Source of the DNA: Lachnospiraceae bacterium
Lineage (GTDB): Bacteria > Bacillota > Clostridia > Lachnospirales > Lachnospiraceae
Reading direction: 5' to 3'
Assembly (NCBI GenBank): GCA_021205305.1
Contig: JAJPXU010000145.1
Location: forward strand, 1-32,040
Length of the DNA: 32,040 nucleotides
Shown here: positions 13,982 to 22,043 of the stretch, piece by piece
Position numbering within the stretch: position 1 is the stretch's first letter
Layout: each line of letters begins with the position of its first letter
The notes under the pieces: model-generated
Database searches by the model: none
Seen by the model: the letters and a program-made list of their open reading frames with translations, nothing else
Told to the model about the DNA's origin: nothing
Program-made: the position numbers and the translations under genes

Positions 13982-14413
13982 ATGGACAGAAAAATTACCA
14001 GAGAAGAACTCCTTCGGGAGATTTTTCATGATTATGATACGCGAAAAGACGGGGAACCGCTGCGGCTTGTGCGTGTTCGGGTGCCGAGCCGGGATGTGAG
14101 TCTGGCTCATCTGACTGGTGTGTCGTCGCGGGAGGTCTATCAGACCCTCGGCTTACATATTGGTGTTCATGAGGGAGAAGATCACACGGGAGATACGCTG
14201 GGATTCCTGAAATTTACGCCCTGGGAAGCGACGGTGGTGGCTGCGGACATCGCGATCAAGAATGGCAATGTGGAAATTGGATTTCTTGACCGTTTTTGCG
14301 GAACCCTGATCCTGACCGGGCCATATGCAGAAGTTCGCTCTGCGGTAGAAAGCGTGGTTACTTTTTTCCGGGATGATTTGCATTTCCCGGTATGTGACAT
14401 TACGGAGAATTGA
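13982..14413 (+). CDS. EutS-like microcompartment shell protein (second, extended copy)
   Basis: A 143-residue EutS/PduU-type shell protein. DVSLAHLTGVSSREVYQTLG, GFLKFTPWEATVVAADIA, VEIGFLDRFCGTLILTG and the end FPVCDIT parallel the first copy closely. It has an added N-terminus of about 30 charged residues. The frame is open from 13844, but ATG 13982 follows GGAGAGG at good spacing and is preferred; this leaves 97 bases after the first gene. The two paralogues may form mixed hexamers. The stop at 14411 nearly touches the ATG of the GTPase gene. Confidence 0.87.
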   Translation: MDRKITREELLREIFHDYDTRKDGEPLRLVRVRVPSRDVSLAHLTGVSSREVYQTLGLHIGVHEGEDHTGDTLGFLKFTPWEATVVAADIAIKNGNVEIGFLDRFCGTLILTGPYAEVRSAVESVVTFFRDDLHFPVCDITEN

Positions 14414-14414
14414 G

Positions 14415-14918
14415 ATGAAAAAACTATTCCTGATGGGAAGAAGCGAGGCGGGAAAAACCTCTCTGGCGCAGGTGATGAAGGGAGAAACACTTCATTACCA
14501 GAAGACGCAGTATACTTTTGCGGAAGAAGACATGATTGACACTCCCGGAGAATATGCGGAGTCGAAGCAGGTCGGGGTTGGCCTGGCCTGTTTTTCGTTT
14601 GAGTCGGATGTGGTAGCACTTGTGTGTGCGGCGGATGAACCGTTTACGATATTCACGACAAACTGCAATGCCTTTCTGAATCGGCCGCTGATTGGGATTA
14701 TTACAAAGATTGATTCGCCGTATGCGAATGTCCCGATGGTTCGTCAGTGGCTGGAAAACGCGAACTGTGAGCGGATTTTTCTGATCAATAATGTCACCGG
14801 CGAGGGTCTGGATCAGCTGCGGGACTATCTGGAGGGAGAGCCGGAGAAGATCACACTCGAAGAGGCAAAAGCGCGACAGAGGCTGGGGCTGCGTGACTGG
14901 GATGATGGGCGTACCTGA
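14415..14918 (+). CDS. EutP/PduV-like GTPase
   Basis: A 167-residue small GTPase of the EutP/PduV family. P-loop GRSEAGKTSL at residues 8-17, DTPGEYAE as the switch II region, ITKIDSPYANV as the NKxD-like box, and NNVTGEGLDQLRDYL near the C-terminus. EutP/PduV proteins associate with microcompartments; their exact role is unsettled (acetate kinase activity has been reported for EutP). The ATG at 14415 lies one base after the preceding stop, so it is translationally coupled to the shell gene. Confidence 0.88.
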   Translation: MKKLFLMGRSEAGKTSLAQVMKGETLHYQKTQYTFAEEDMIDTPGEYAESKQVGVGLACFSFESDVVALVCAADEPFTIFTTNCNAFLNRPLIGIITKIDSPYANVPMVRQWLENANCERIFLINNVTGEGLDQLRDYLEGEPEKITLEEAKARQRLGLRDWDDGRT

Positions 14919-14967
14919 ACTGGTGTCCCAATTTTATGTATTTTTTATATACTTTGTAATAATTCCC

Positions 14968-14996
14968 TTGAAAAATCGGGCGAAATGTAATATCAT
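14968..14996 (+). promoter_or_regulatory. Promoter of the S41-like gene
   Basis: TTGAAA (14968-14973) and TATCAT (14991-14996) are separated by 17 bases, about 80 bases before the TTG start at 15078. This suggests the S41-like gene can be transcribed apart from the shell operon. Confidence 0.55.
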
Positions 14997-15077
14997 AGCA
15001 CATATGGCATGAAGCCGAAGAACAGTGAACGGATGAATGCGAATAATAAACACTAAAAGACTGGGGGATAAAATCCA

Positions 15078-16604
15078 TTGGAACCAAACAAGAATGAAAC
15101 AACACCGAATAATAATCCGGCAGCAAATGCCGAAAAGCCGGCGGCAGAGACTGCTGCTGCGAATACTTCTAAACCGGGCGCTCCGAATCCGGTGCCCAGG
15201 AATGTGCTGGCGAAGCCGGGTGCAGTGCCGCCGAAAGGCGCGATGCCGCCCAGACCGGGTGCAATGCCTCCGAAGCAGGGGGCTGCAAAGAAGCACAATT
15301 ATTACAAGATGATGATGACTGTGATTGACACAATCAAGCAGGACTATGCCGGTTTCCAGGAAAAAGAAGAGATCAATGATACCAAGTATCCGATGAATAT
15401 GCTCGTTTACGCTTATCAGAAGCATATGGTAAACGAAGTTATGTTTCTGCGGATTGTCAGCGAGTATCTGGCATCTTTGGGAGATCCGAACCTGAAGTTC
15501 TCTATGATCAATCATGGCAATTACAAGAACAATACCGTCGGCTTCCGGGCGCGCCGTTATGGGGATGATCTGTATGTGACAGAGGTTGGCCGCGATGACA
15601 GACTGAAACTCGGCGATAAGATTACGAAGCTGGATAAATACACACCGAGTGAGCACCGTACAAAGATTCCGAAGAACTTTATGACCGGCAATACACCGGA
15701 GCGTGAGCAGTGGGGCGGTTTCCTCAAGATGTTCCCGACTTTTGACGTGGAGCATGCGGACGGCACGACTGAGAATATGAAGTTCCGTCACTTTATCATT
15801 GAGAAGCCGAAGCGCAAGCTGGAGTTTGAAAGTCTGAATGAGAAGACGTTCTATATTTGTATTGAGGAGTTTTCACAGAACACAGCCGATCTGGAAAAGG
15901 CGATTGAGGAGCATGCTTCCGAGCTTACCTCTTGTGAGAACCTGATCATTGACCTGCGTAAGAATGAGGCAGGTACGGAGCCTGGCTTTGTACCGCTTCT
16001 GCCGATGATTTTTGATTCAGAGGAAGAGCTGGGAACGCTTCTTTTGAAGGAAGCGATTTACACCAATTACTCCGAGAAAAACTGTGAGCATACGACCACA
16101 AAGATCGAGAACATGAAAGCGCGCTACGAGAAAGCGAAGAATGAAGAAGCAGTGGCGCTGGCAGATCAGCTGATTGCAGAGTTTAAGGAAAAATCCGGCA
16201 AAGGATTCCAGAAGGATGTGCCGGAGGATGATATTCTGGCAGAGTATCATGAGATTCATGAAGGAAAAGAAGGCCTTTACAATCAGATCAGGAAGGTGAT
16301 CCTGATTACAGATACCTGGTGCAGAGACGCCGGAGAAGTCTTTGTCAAGATTTGCTCCGCTTCTGATAAGGTGACGGTAATCGGAAGGCCGACGATGGGG
16401 ACGATTGACTATACCAATTATGTCAACGCCAGCATCGATAAGACGTTTATCCTTTCTTATCCGATGAGCAAACGGCAGAATGTGGTAGACGGACATCCAT
16501 ACAATGAGACCGGACTTCCGGTGGATGTCTATATTCCATGGACACCGCAGGAGTGTACGGAAGATTTGCTGAGACAGAAAGCTCTGGAGCTTCTGGAAGC
16601 GTAA
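15078..16604 (+). CDS. S41 (C-terminal processing) peptidase-like protein, probably catalytically inactive
   Basis: A 508-residue protein beginning with TTG at 15078 behind GGGGGAT. Residues 1-75 are a low-complexity Ala/Pro/Asn segment with GAVPPKGAMPP and GAMPPRPGAMPP repeats. There is no signal peptide, so it is probably cytoplasmic. A PDZ-like region (DLYVTEVGRDDRLKLGDKI, about residues 165-183) is followed by S41 core motifs: LIIDLRKNEAG, ILITDTWCRDAGEVFV, GRPTMGTIDYTNY and ETGLPVDVYIPW. S41 peptidases have serine in the TxxxTASAAE-like block and lysine about 25 residues on. Here the serine position reads Asp (CRDAGE) and the usual GKG lysine is Thr. A non-catalytic or scaffold role is inferred. 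Confidence 0.7.
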   Translation: MEPNKNETTPNNNPAANAEKPAAETAAANTSKPGAPNPVPRNVLAKPGAVPPKGAMPPRPGAMPPKQGAAKKHNYYKMMMTVIDTIKQDYAGFQEKEEINDTKYPMNMLVYAYQKHMVNEVMFLRIVSEYLASLGDPNLKFSMINHGNYKNNTVGFRARRYGDDLYVTEVGRDDRLKLGDKITKLDKYTPSEHRTKIPKNFMTGNTPEREQWGGFLKMFPTFDVEHADGTTENMKFRHFIIEKPKRKLEFESLNEKTFYICIEEFSQNTADLEKAIEEHASELTSCENLIIDLRKNEAGTEPGFVPLLPMIFDSEEELGTLLLKEAIYTNYSEKNCEHTTTKIENMKARYEKAKNEEAVALADQLIAEFKEKSGKGFQKDVPEDDILAEYHEIHEGKEGLYNQIRKVILITDTWCRDAGEVFVKICSASDKVTVIGRPTMGTIDYTNYVNASIDKTFILSYPMSKRQNVVDGHPYNETGLPVDVYIPWTPQECTEDLLRQKALELLEA

Positions 16605-16714
16605 ATGAAAGCGTTGGGAATTGTAACCGAACCGCTTCCTATGGAATAAATTAAAGTATAATATCAATAAGAAACAGAATCATTTGCACTGCAATCATCT
16701 ACAGTACAAACTGA

Positions 16715-16862
16715 TCAGGCGTTGGAGCAGGCGAAGGGCGATGCATGATACAGCCCGGACGAGACTTCAATTGCCGGGTCGCAAATCGCGACAGCAGGTA
16801 ACGAAGCATCTGCGGGACAGTAGTAAGTACTTATTTTACTATCGTCCGCGGATGCTTTTTTG
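16715..16862 (+). promoter_or_regulatory. NiCo (czcD) riboswitch with terminator expression platform
   Basis: The order of conserved pieces matches the NiCo four-way-junction aptamer: GAGCAGGC (16725-16732), a variable arm, GCCGGG (16773-16778), a small stem TCGC-AAATC-GCGA (16779-16791), a stem GCAG / CTGC (about 16793-16813), and the conserved GGGACAG (16814-16820). The stretch AAGCATCTGCGGGACAGTAG then pairs alternatively with CTATCGTCCGCGGATGCTT to form a terminator followed by six T residues (to 16861). Ligand binding would hold the aptamer and prevent termination, turning on the downstream CDF efflux gene. These riboswitches respond to Ni(II)/Co(II), and Fe(II) has also been reported. 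Confidence 0.87.
16804..16862 (+). terminator. Riboswitch-controlled terminator before the CDF gene
   Basis: AAGCATC-T-GCGG (16804-16815) through AGTAGTAA pairs with TTACTAT through CCGCGGATGCTT (to about 16856), closing a long stem, followed by T residues to 16861. It overlaps the last helix and the GGGACAG of the aptamer, so aptamer and terminator are mutually exclusive. Confidence 0.8.
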
Positions 16863-17003
16863 TCCAATAGGAAAGTTCTCCATTGAAATCCAGGGACGAA
16901 GGCAAGCTGTAATGAGGGGTAACTGTCAAAGAGAAACGATTTCGTACCTTCACAGTTACACAGTCAGCTGCGATTGCAGAGACAGAAAGGAGTGTTACCT
17001 GCC

Positions 17004-17978
17004 ATGAAGAATGAGAATCCTTCCAATCCCCCTTTTATGAAAAAAGCAAAACAGGAGAATACAGCCAGCCGAAACCCTGACCGAGAGGGCAGGCTGAGTG
17101 AGGAACAGGAAAAGGCACTGACCGCCAGAGTTTCAGGCGTGAGTATTGTGGGAAATGTTTTTTTATCCGCATTTAAGCTTGTAGCCGGCATTTTTGGCCA
17201 TTCCAGCGCGATGGTGTCCGACGCGGTACATTCTCTCTCAGATGTTCTGACCACGGTGATCGCACTGATTGGCGTAAAAGTGGCGAAGCGCGGCGCGGAT
17301 ACGGAGCATCCGTACGGGCACGACCGGTTCGAGTGCGTTTCTTCGGAAATCCTTGCCGGGCTTTTGCTGGTTACCGGCGTGGGGATCGGTCTGTCCGGAA
17401 TCCGCACAATTCTTGCCGGAAATTACGGTGAACTGGAAATTCCCGGGATTCTCCCATTGATAGCAGCCATCGTGTCGATTGCATTCAAGGAGGCCATGTA
17501 CCACTATACAAAAGCCTGTGCGAAAAAGCTGCGTTCGTCTGCCTTTATGGCGGATGCCTGGCATCATCGCTCGGACGCATTATCTTCCATTGGCTCACTG
17601 GTTGGTGTGGCAGGCGCGCGCGCCGGATTTCCGGTGCTGGATCCGCTTGCCAGTGTTGTCATCAGCGCCTTTATTTTGAAGGTGGCGGTTGATATTTTCC
17701 GGGATGCGATCCGTAAAATGACGGATACGGCCTGTGATGCGGAATATACAGAGAAAATGCGGCAGTACATCGCCGGGCAGGAGGGCGTCGCGCGGGTCGA
17801 TCTGCTGCAGACAAGGATGTTTGGCGAGAAAGTTTATGTAGACGTAGAAATTGCCGTGGACGCGCATATGGAGCTGGAAGATGCGCACGCGATTGCCGAG
17901 CGGGTGCATGACGGGCTGGAGCAGCAGTTTGACAATATCAAGCATGTCATGGTGCATGTGAACCCTTATGAGAAATAG
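17004..17978 (+). CDS. Cation diffusion facilitator (CDF) family metal efflux transporter
   Basis: A 324-residue membrane protein with about six hydrophobic segments and a C-terminal cytoplasmic domain. Metal-site motifs: SSAMVSDAVHSLSDVL in helix 2 and DAWHHRSDALSS in helix 5 (HxxxD). EHPYGHDRFE in the second loop is a CDF hallmark. The C-terminal KVYVDVEIAVDAHMELEDAHAI matches the family dimerisation domain. TTG 16974 is in frame but ATG 17004 has AAGGAG (16987-16992) upstream and is preferred. The upstream NiCo riboswitch points to Ni/Co (or Fe) export, not zinc or manganese. It is a single-gene unit. Confidence 0.93.
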   Translation: MKNENPSNPPFMKKAKQENTASRNPDREGRLSEEQEKALTARVSGVSIVGNVFLSAFKLVAGIFGHSSAMVSDAVHSLSDVLTTVIALIGVKVAKRGADTEHPYGHDRFECVSSEILAGLLLVTGVGIGLSGIRTILAGNYGELEIPGILPLIAAIVSIAFKEAMYHYTKACAKKLRSSAFMADAWHHRSDALSSIGSLVGVAGARAGFPVLDPLASVVISAFILKVAVDIFRDAIRKMTDTACDAEYTEKMRQYIAGQEGVARVDLLQTRMFGEKVYVDVEIAVDAHMELEDAHAIAERVHDGLEQQFDNIKHVMVHVNPYEK

Positions 17979-17997
17979 CAGGTTAGGTAAAAAGAAC

Positions 17998-18026
17998 TTG
18001 ACCGATTCCCTCCTGTAAGGTATTCT
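17998..18026 (+). promoter_or_regulatory. Promoter of the SsuA/NitT-type transporter operon
   Basis: TTGACC (17998-18003) and TATTCT (18021-18026) are 17 bases apart, about 115 bases before the start of the binding-protein gene. Confidence 0.55.
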
Positions 18027-18140
18027 GTTTATGACAAAGAACAATCTGGCTGCGGATGTGCGGCAGTCTGGAACGGAAGGCGGAAGATCGTATATGCGCC
18101 TGTTTCAGTGAGATCTGCGCATTCAGAAAGGAAAAATACA

Positions 18141-19145
18141 ATGAAAAAATGGAAAATGGTTTTATCTGTTTTGACCGCCATGGCGATGACGGCTGCCCTG
18201 TCTCTCTCCGGCTGCGCGGAAGAAGCCGAAACAGCTGCTGCTGTGCATTTCGGCGTACTCTCCGGTCCGACCGGCATCGGCGCGGCGAAGCTTCTGACAG
18301 ACAGTGACAATGGCGAAACAGGAAATACCTATGAATATATCATTGCCGCGGATAACAGTGAGATTGTATCCGGCCTGACCACCGGAGAGCTGGACATTGC
18401 CTGCATGGCGTCTAATATGGCTCTGAATCTGTATAACCAGACAAAGGACAGTGAGGATGCAGGCATTCAGGTGATTGCGCTCGGCACACAGGGCGTGCTT
18501 CATATTCTTGAGAGCGGCGGCAGTGAGGAGATTCAGACCATCAGCGACCTGGAGGGTAAGACCATTTACGCGACCGGCCAGGGGAGCAACCCGGAATATG
18601 TTCTCCGCTATCTGTTGGAGTGCAACGATCTGGATCCGGATGAAGATGTAGAGATCGTATTTGCGGAAGCAACTGAGATCAGCGCCGGCCTGATATCCGG
18701 AGAGATCGAAGCAGCGATGCTTCCGGTTCCGGCGGCCACAGCGGCGATACTCCAAAGTGACGGCACCGTGCGCGATGCGATTGATGTAAACGATGCCTGG
18801 GAGGAGCTGGGAAACGGTTCCTCCCTGATCATGACTGCGGTCGTGGCCCGCACGGAGTTCATCGAGGAAAACCCGGATGCAGTCGAGACATTCCTGGATG
18901 AATATGAAGCTTCCATCGGTTATGTGAATTCAAATATAGAAGAAGCAGCCGAGTTGGTGGCAGCGCTTGGCATCACTCCATCCTCTGCGATTGCAGCCGC
19001 GGCGATTCCGCAGTGCAACCTCGTATTTATCTCCGGCGAGGCCATGGAGACGGCGATCACCGATTACTATGAGGTGCTCTACGAGGCGAATCCGGATTCC
19101 GTCGGCGGTGAGCTGCCGGATGATGAATACTATTATGTTGGATAA
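18141..19145 (+). CDS. NitT/TauT/SsuA-type ABC transporter substrate-binding lipoprotein
   Basis: A 334-residue lipoprotein. The signal peptide ends in the lipobox LSLSGC (cysteine at about residue 25). The mature part starts FGVLSGPTGIGAAKLL and contains GELDIACMASNMA, DLEGKTIYATGQGSNPEY and EENPDAVETFLDEYEASI, typical of the COG0715 NitT/TauT/Thi5-like proteins common in Clostridia. The frame is open from 18108, but ATG 18141 has GAAAGGA upstream and gives a clean signal peptide. The permease and ATPase genes follow. Substrate is unknown; sulfonates, nitrate and thiamine precursors are the classes known for this superfamily. Confidence 0.87.
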   Translation: MKKWKMVLSVLTAMAMTAALSLSGCAEEAETAAAVHFGVLSGPTGIGAAKLLTDSDNGETGNTYEYIIAADNSEIVSGLTTGELDIACMASNMALNLYNQTKDSEDAGIQVIALGTQGVLHILESGGSEEIQTISDLEGKTIYATGQGSNPEYVLRYLLECNDLDPDEDVEIVFAEATEISAGLISGEIEAAMLPVPAATAAILQSDGTVRDAIDVNDAWEELGNGSSLIMTAVVARTEFIEENPDAVETFLDEYEASIGYVNSNIEEAAELVAALGITPSSAIAAAAIPQCNLVFISGEAMETAITDYYEVLYEANPDSVGGELPDDEYYYVG

Positions 19146-19149
19146 TTAT

Positions 19150-19905
19150 ATGATTCGGAAGAGTGATTTCATAAAGAAATGCGCTAAAATTTTGCTGCCC
19201 CTGGCCTTTTGGCTGGGGGTTTGGCAAATTGCGGCTATGACGGCGGGTTTTCCGCTCCTTCTGCCAACGCCGATATCCGTTGGATATGCATTGCTGGAGC
19301 TGGCGGCGACCGGAGCATTCTGGCAAAGCGTGGCGCTCAGTCTTGGCCGGGTCCTGTGCGGGATGATTATGGGAAGCATTCTTGGATGTGTACTTGCGCT
19401 TATGACCTGGCGCTTTTCGATTGCGGATCTGCTTTTGTCCCCGGCAATTCGGGTCATCCGCGCAACGCCGGTCGTTTCCTTTATTCTCCTGGTGTACCTC
19501 TGGGTGACACGGACGCAGATCCCCAGCGTGATTTCTGCGCTGATGGTGCTGCCTGTGATCTGGAGCAGCCTGCGGGCCGGGCTGGATTCCGTCGATGGGC
19601 AGCTGTTGGAGATGGCGAAAGCGTATCGTTTTGGACGCGTGAAAACTCTGCGCCTGGTCTGGCTGCCCTCCCTGCGTGCACATATGAGCAGCGGTATCAG
19701 TACCGGACTGGGATTGGCCTGGAAATCCGGTATCGCCGCCGAAGTAATCTGCCCGCCGCGCTACGCGATTGGGACAGAACTTTCAAAGGCAAAGACAGCG
19801 CTGCAGTCGCCCAGGCTGTATGCGTGGACAATTGTGATTATCATTCTGTCATTGACGCTGGAGAGCATGCTCCGGCGGGCACTGCGAAAGAAAATCCATC
19901 CGTAA
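19150..19905 (+). CDS. SsuC/TauC-type ABC transporter permease
   Basis: A 251-residue inner-membrane permease with about six hydrophobic segments. Family features: LLPTPISV near the N-terminus, a central SLGRVLCGMIMGSILGC, the segment RATPVVSFILL, and the EAA-type loop LLEMAKAYRFGRVKTLRLVWLPSL, followed by SGISTGLGLAWKSGIAAEV. Two starts are possible, ATG 19135 (overlapping the upstream gene) and ATG 19150 (four bases after its stop). I chose 19150 because a short GGA lies at normal spacing, though both sites are weak, which suggests coupling to the binding-protein gene. Confidence 0.9.
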   Translation: MIRKSDFIKKCAKILLPLAFWLGVWQIAAMTAGFPLLLPTPISVGYALLELAATGAFWQSVALSLGRVLCGMIMGSILGCVLALMTWRFSIADLLLSPAIRVIRATPVVSFILLVYLWVTRTQIPSVISALMVLPVIWSSLRAGLDSVDGQLLEMAKAYRFGRVKTLRLVWLPSLRAHMSSGISTGLGLAWKSGIAAEVICPPRYAIGTELSKAKTALQSPRLYAWTIVIIILSLTLESMLRRALRKKIHP

Positions 19906-19987
19906 AAAAATTACGGATTATTCTTGTAAAACAATATATGATTATATATGGTAGGGATATTTTAGAAACAGGCAAGGAATACGATAT

Positions 19988-20590
19988 ATGGAAACTCTTT
20001 TCATCGAAAATCTCTGCTTTTCCTATGGCGAAAAGTGTGTATTAAATGACTTTTCTCTGAACTTTCTTTTAGAAGGACTGACCGCTATTTCTGGTCCGTC
20101 CGGCTGTGGAAAGACGACATTGCTGCGGCTTTTGGCGGGTCTGGAAAAACCATCGGGCGGACGTATCAAAGGAATTGCGCCGGAAGAAACAGCAATTCTG
20201 TTTCAGGAGGATCGTCTGCTTCCGTGGAGAACAGTTCGGGAACAGATCTCGGATGTGCTGCCAAAAGAACGGCAGTCGGAGACAGATCAATGGCTTGTTT
20301 TTGCTGAACTGGAGCAGGAAAAGGATGTGTATCCGGATGCCTTGTCCGGCGGAATGGCGCGCCGGCTTGCCTTGGCGCGTTGCTGTGCGCTGGGCGGAAA
20401 GCTGCTTCTTCTGGATGAACCGTTCGCGGGCGTCGACGCCAGGCGCCGTGCCCGCATGATGGAAAGGCTGAAAGAACTTGGAACTCCCGCGATTCTGGCA
20501 ACCCATGAGCAGGATGTTGTCGCGGCCTGTCAGAAGGTGGTATGTCTGGATGGGGCACCGCTGCGGGTGGTTTCCGGTGCTATTTCGTAA
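19988..20590 (+). CDS. SsuB/TauB-type ABC transporter ATP-binding protein
   Basis: A 200-residue ATPase. Walker A is GPSGCGKTTLL near residues 36-46, the Q-loop region reads ILFQEDRLLPWRTV, the signature is LSGGMARRLALARCCA, and Walker B is LLLLDEPFAGVD followed by ATHEQD. It is somewhat short for SsuB/TauB, lacking most of the C-terminal tail. The ATG has AAGGAAT upstream. The 82-base gap after the permease is unusually A/T-rich (ATATATG-type sequence), so a separate weak promoter is possible. It energises the permease at 19150. Confidence 0.92.
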   Translation: METLFIENLCFSYGEKCVLNDFSLNFLLEGLTAISGPSGCGKTTLLRLLAGLEKPSGGRIKGIAPEETAILFQEDRLLPWRTVREQISDVLPKERQSETDQWLVFAELEQEKDVYPDALSGGMARRLALARCCALGGKLLLLDEPFAGVDARRRARMMERLKELGTPAILATHEQDVVAACQKVVCLDGAPLRVVSGAIS

Positions 20591-20632
20591 CAAAACCTCA
20601 GAGACAGAGTGTTCTGCTGCTGAACAGCTGGA

Positions 20633-21151
20633 TTACTCCGTCTGGATCTGCCGGAGCGCTGCCCGCAGGATCGGATAAAGGACAGACGCGATGATCAGAC
20701 CGCTTACTCCCTGGACGCAGTTCGCCGGAACACTGGCAACCGCTGCCGGAGCGCCGTACAGGAAGATTTCGCAGAGGCAGTAGCCGAGTGCCACGATGAG
20801 AATGTCGATGACACCGCAGAATGCCACGACAATGTGGTCATTTACGGAAGAAACCGCATGGCTGTGATAGAGCAGCCCGCCGCAGAGCGCGACCAGACCT
20901 TTGATGACGAAGGTAATCGGGACATAGATGAAGTATCCGCCGAGCAGATCGGCTATTGCCGAGCCGATACCGGCCGCGAAGAAGGCAGTGACCGGATCCA
21001 GGAAGATGCCGCACAGAATAACCACGGCGTCACCGGGGTGAATGTAGCCTTGCGTCCCATAGATCGGAATCCGCACTGACATGGTCATGACGCAGGCGAG
21101 CGCCGCGAAAAGGGCGGCAAGTACAAGATTTTTTGTCGTTAGTTTTTTCAT
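20633..21151 (-). CDS. ECF transporter S component
   Basis: A 172-residue very hydrophobic protein with about five or six membrane segments. TTKNLVLAALFAALACVMT at the start, GYIHPGDAVVILCGIFLDP and AAGIGSAIADLLGGYFIYVP match vitamin-type ECF S components (substrate-specific subunits working with a shared EcfAAT module). Such proteins with this motif are often annotated for thiamine precursors or related vitamins, but I cannot assign the substrate. GAGGAGG precedes the ATG. It is convergent with the ATPase gene ending at 20590. I saw no TPP, preQ1 or other riboswitch in the 270 bases upstream. Confidence 0.88.
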   Translation of the reverse strand: MKKLTTKNLVLAALFAALACVMTMSVRIPIYGTQGYIHPGDAVVILCGIFLDPVTAFFAAGIGSAIADLLGGYFIYVPITFVIKGLVALCGGLLYHSHAVSSVNDHIVVAFCGVIDILIVALGYCLCEIFLYGAPAAVASVPANCVQGVSGLIIASVLYPILRAALRQIQTE

Positions 21152-21310
21152 AACAGAGCCTCCTCATAGATGCTGGTATCTGGCTGACCGATGAGCATTC
21201 GTATTGTTCGGAATCGTTAAGCCAGACCCCTGTTCGTATGCTTAGGCTCATTGTATGGCGAAAATGGCATTTTTAAAATAACCAATTAAAAGAAAATCGA
21301 CCATACCACT

Positions 21311-21343
21311 TTTAAAAAATCTTATGCGCCTGTGTGCGCATAA
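21311..21343 (-). terminator. Terminator of the DUF436 gene
   Basis: On the minus strand TTATGCGC (21343-21336) pairs with GCGCATAA (21329-21322) and is followed by ATTTTTTAAA. The 16-base string TTATGCGCCTGTGTGC at 21322-21337 (plus strand) is repeated at 21411-21426, over the stop of the gene. Confidence 0.75.
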
Positions 21344-21424
21344 TCGAGAATCGGCGTCAGCCGTATACTCGTGCGCCAGGCGCAGACAGCGGCAGCTGTC
21401 AGCTTCCTTATGCGCCTGTGTGCA

Positions 21425-22018
21425 TCATAAAAGTGCTTCGTCGTAGACTGCCCGGCTTCCGCCGACAAACTTATAGCGTGTCCGCGCACATACGACATGG
21501 GCTTCACCGATTGTTTTCTGTGTAATCCGCACGGGAACGGCGACTTCGCGCAGATGCATTCCGATCAGAGTGTCGCCGATATCGATTCCCGCGTGGGCGC
21601 GGATGTGCTCTACCGCTACCGGGTTTGAAAAATGGTGATAGGCCGCGGTAGCGAAGGAACCGCCTGCTTTTGGCTGCGGGATGACGTTGACCGGCTCATA
21701 GCCGTAACGAAGCGCAGCTTCTTTTTCTACGATCAGCGCACGGTTCAGGTGTTCACAGCACTGCGCCGCGAGATATACGTCTTTTTCCTTTGCGGCTTTC
21801 ATAATCCCGTCAAATACCGCTTCCGCCATCTGCGGGCTGGAGTACGAGCCGATGCGCGCCCCGGCGACTTCACTGGTGGAGCAGCCTATGACAAGCAGCT
21901 CCTTTGCCTGCAGCTTTGCTGTTTCAAGCAGCTCTTTTGCTGCCTGATATGCTTCCTGCGTCAATTGTAAAAGCTCCTCTGGTGTTTCCTCTGTTGGATT
22001 GATACCGTTTATTGACAT
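21425..22018 (-). CDS. DUF436 / UPF0340 family protein (YwlG-like)
   Basis: A 197-residue soluble protein of the TIGR01440/UPF0340 family (B. subtilis YwlG), of unknown function. Motifs: VIGCSTSEVAGARIGSYSS near residues 43-61, AAQCCEHLNRALIVE near 83-97, PQPKAGGSFATAAY near 113-126, AHAGIDIGDTLIGMHL near 141-156, and VCARTRYKFVGGSRAVY near the end. Length is normal. AAGGAGG lies upstream of the ATG. The gene is alone, between the ECF gene and a repeat-rich intergenic region. Confidence 0.92.
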   Translation of the reverse strand: MSINGINPTEETPEELLQLTQEAYQAAKELLETAKLQAKELLVIGCSTSEVAGARIGSYSSPQMAEAVFDGIMKAAKEKDVYLAAQCCEHLNRALIVEKEAALRYGYEPVNVIPQPKAGGSFATAAYHHFSNPVAVEHIRAHAGIDIGDTLIGMHLREVAVPVRITQKTIGEAHVVCARTRYKFVGGSRAVYDEALL

Positions 22019-22043
22019 TTCTATATTGGCCTCCTTGAAATGA

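Noticed and set aside
14934-15791. Minus-strand frame of 285 codons opposite the S41-like gene
   Set aside because: Arg/His-rich antisense shadow crossing a promoter and a gene start.
19209-20045. Plus-strand frame of 278 codons overlapping the SsuC-type permease
   Set aside because: The other frame has a clear permease with membrane segments and the EAA-type loop; this frame is a shadow.
21152-21310. Vitamin riboswitch (TPP or preQ1) upstream of the ECF S component
   Set aside because: Neither the TPP core (CUGAGA, GAACCUGAUC-like) nor a preQ1 pseudoknot was found.
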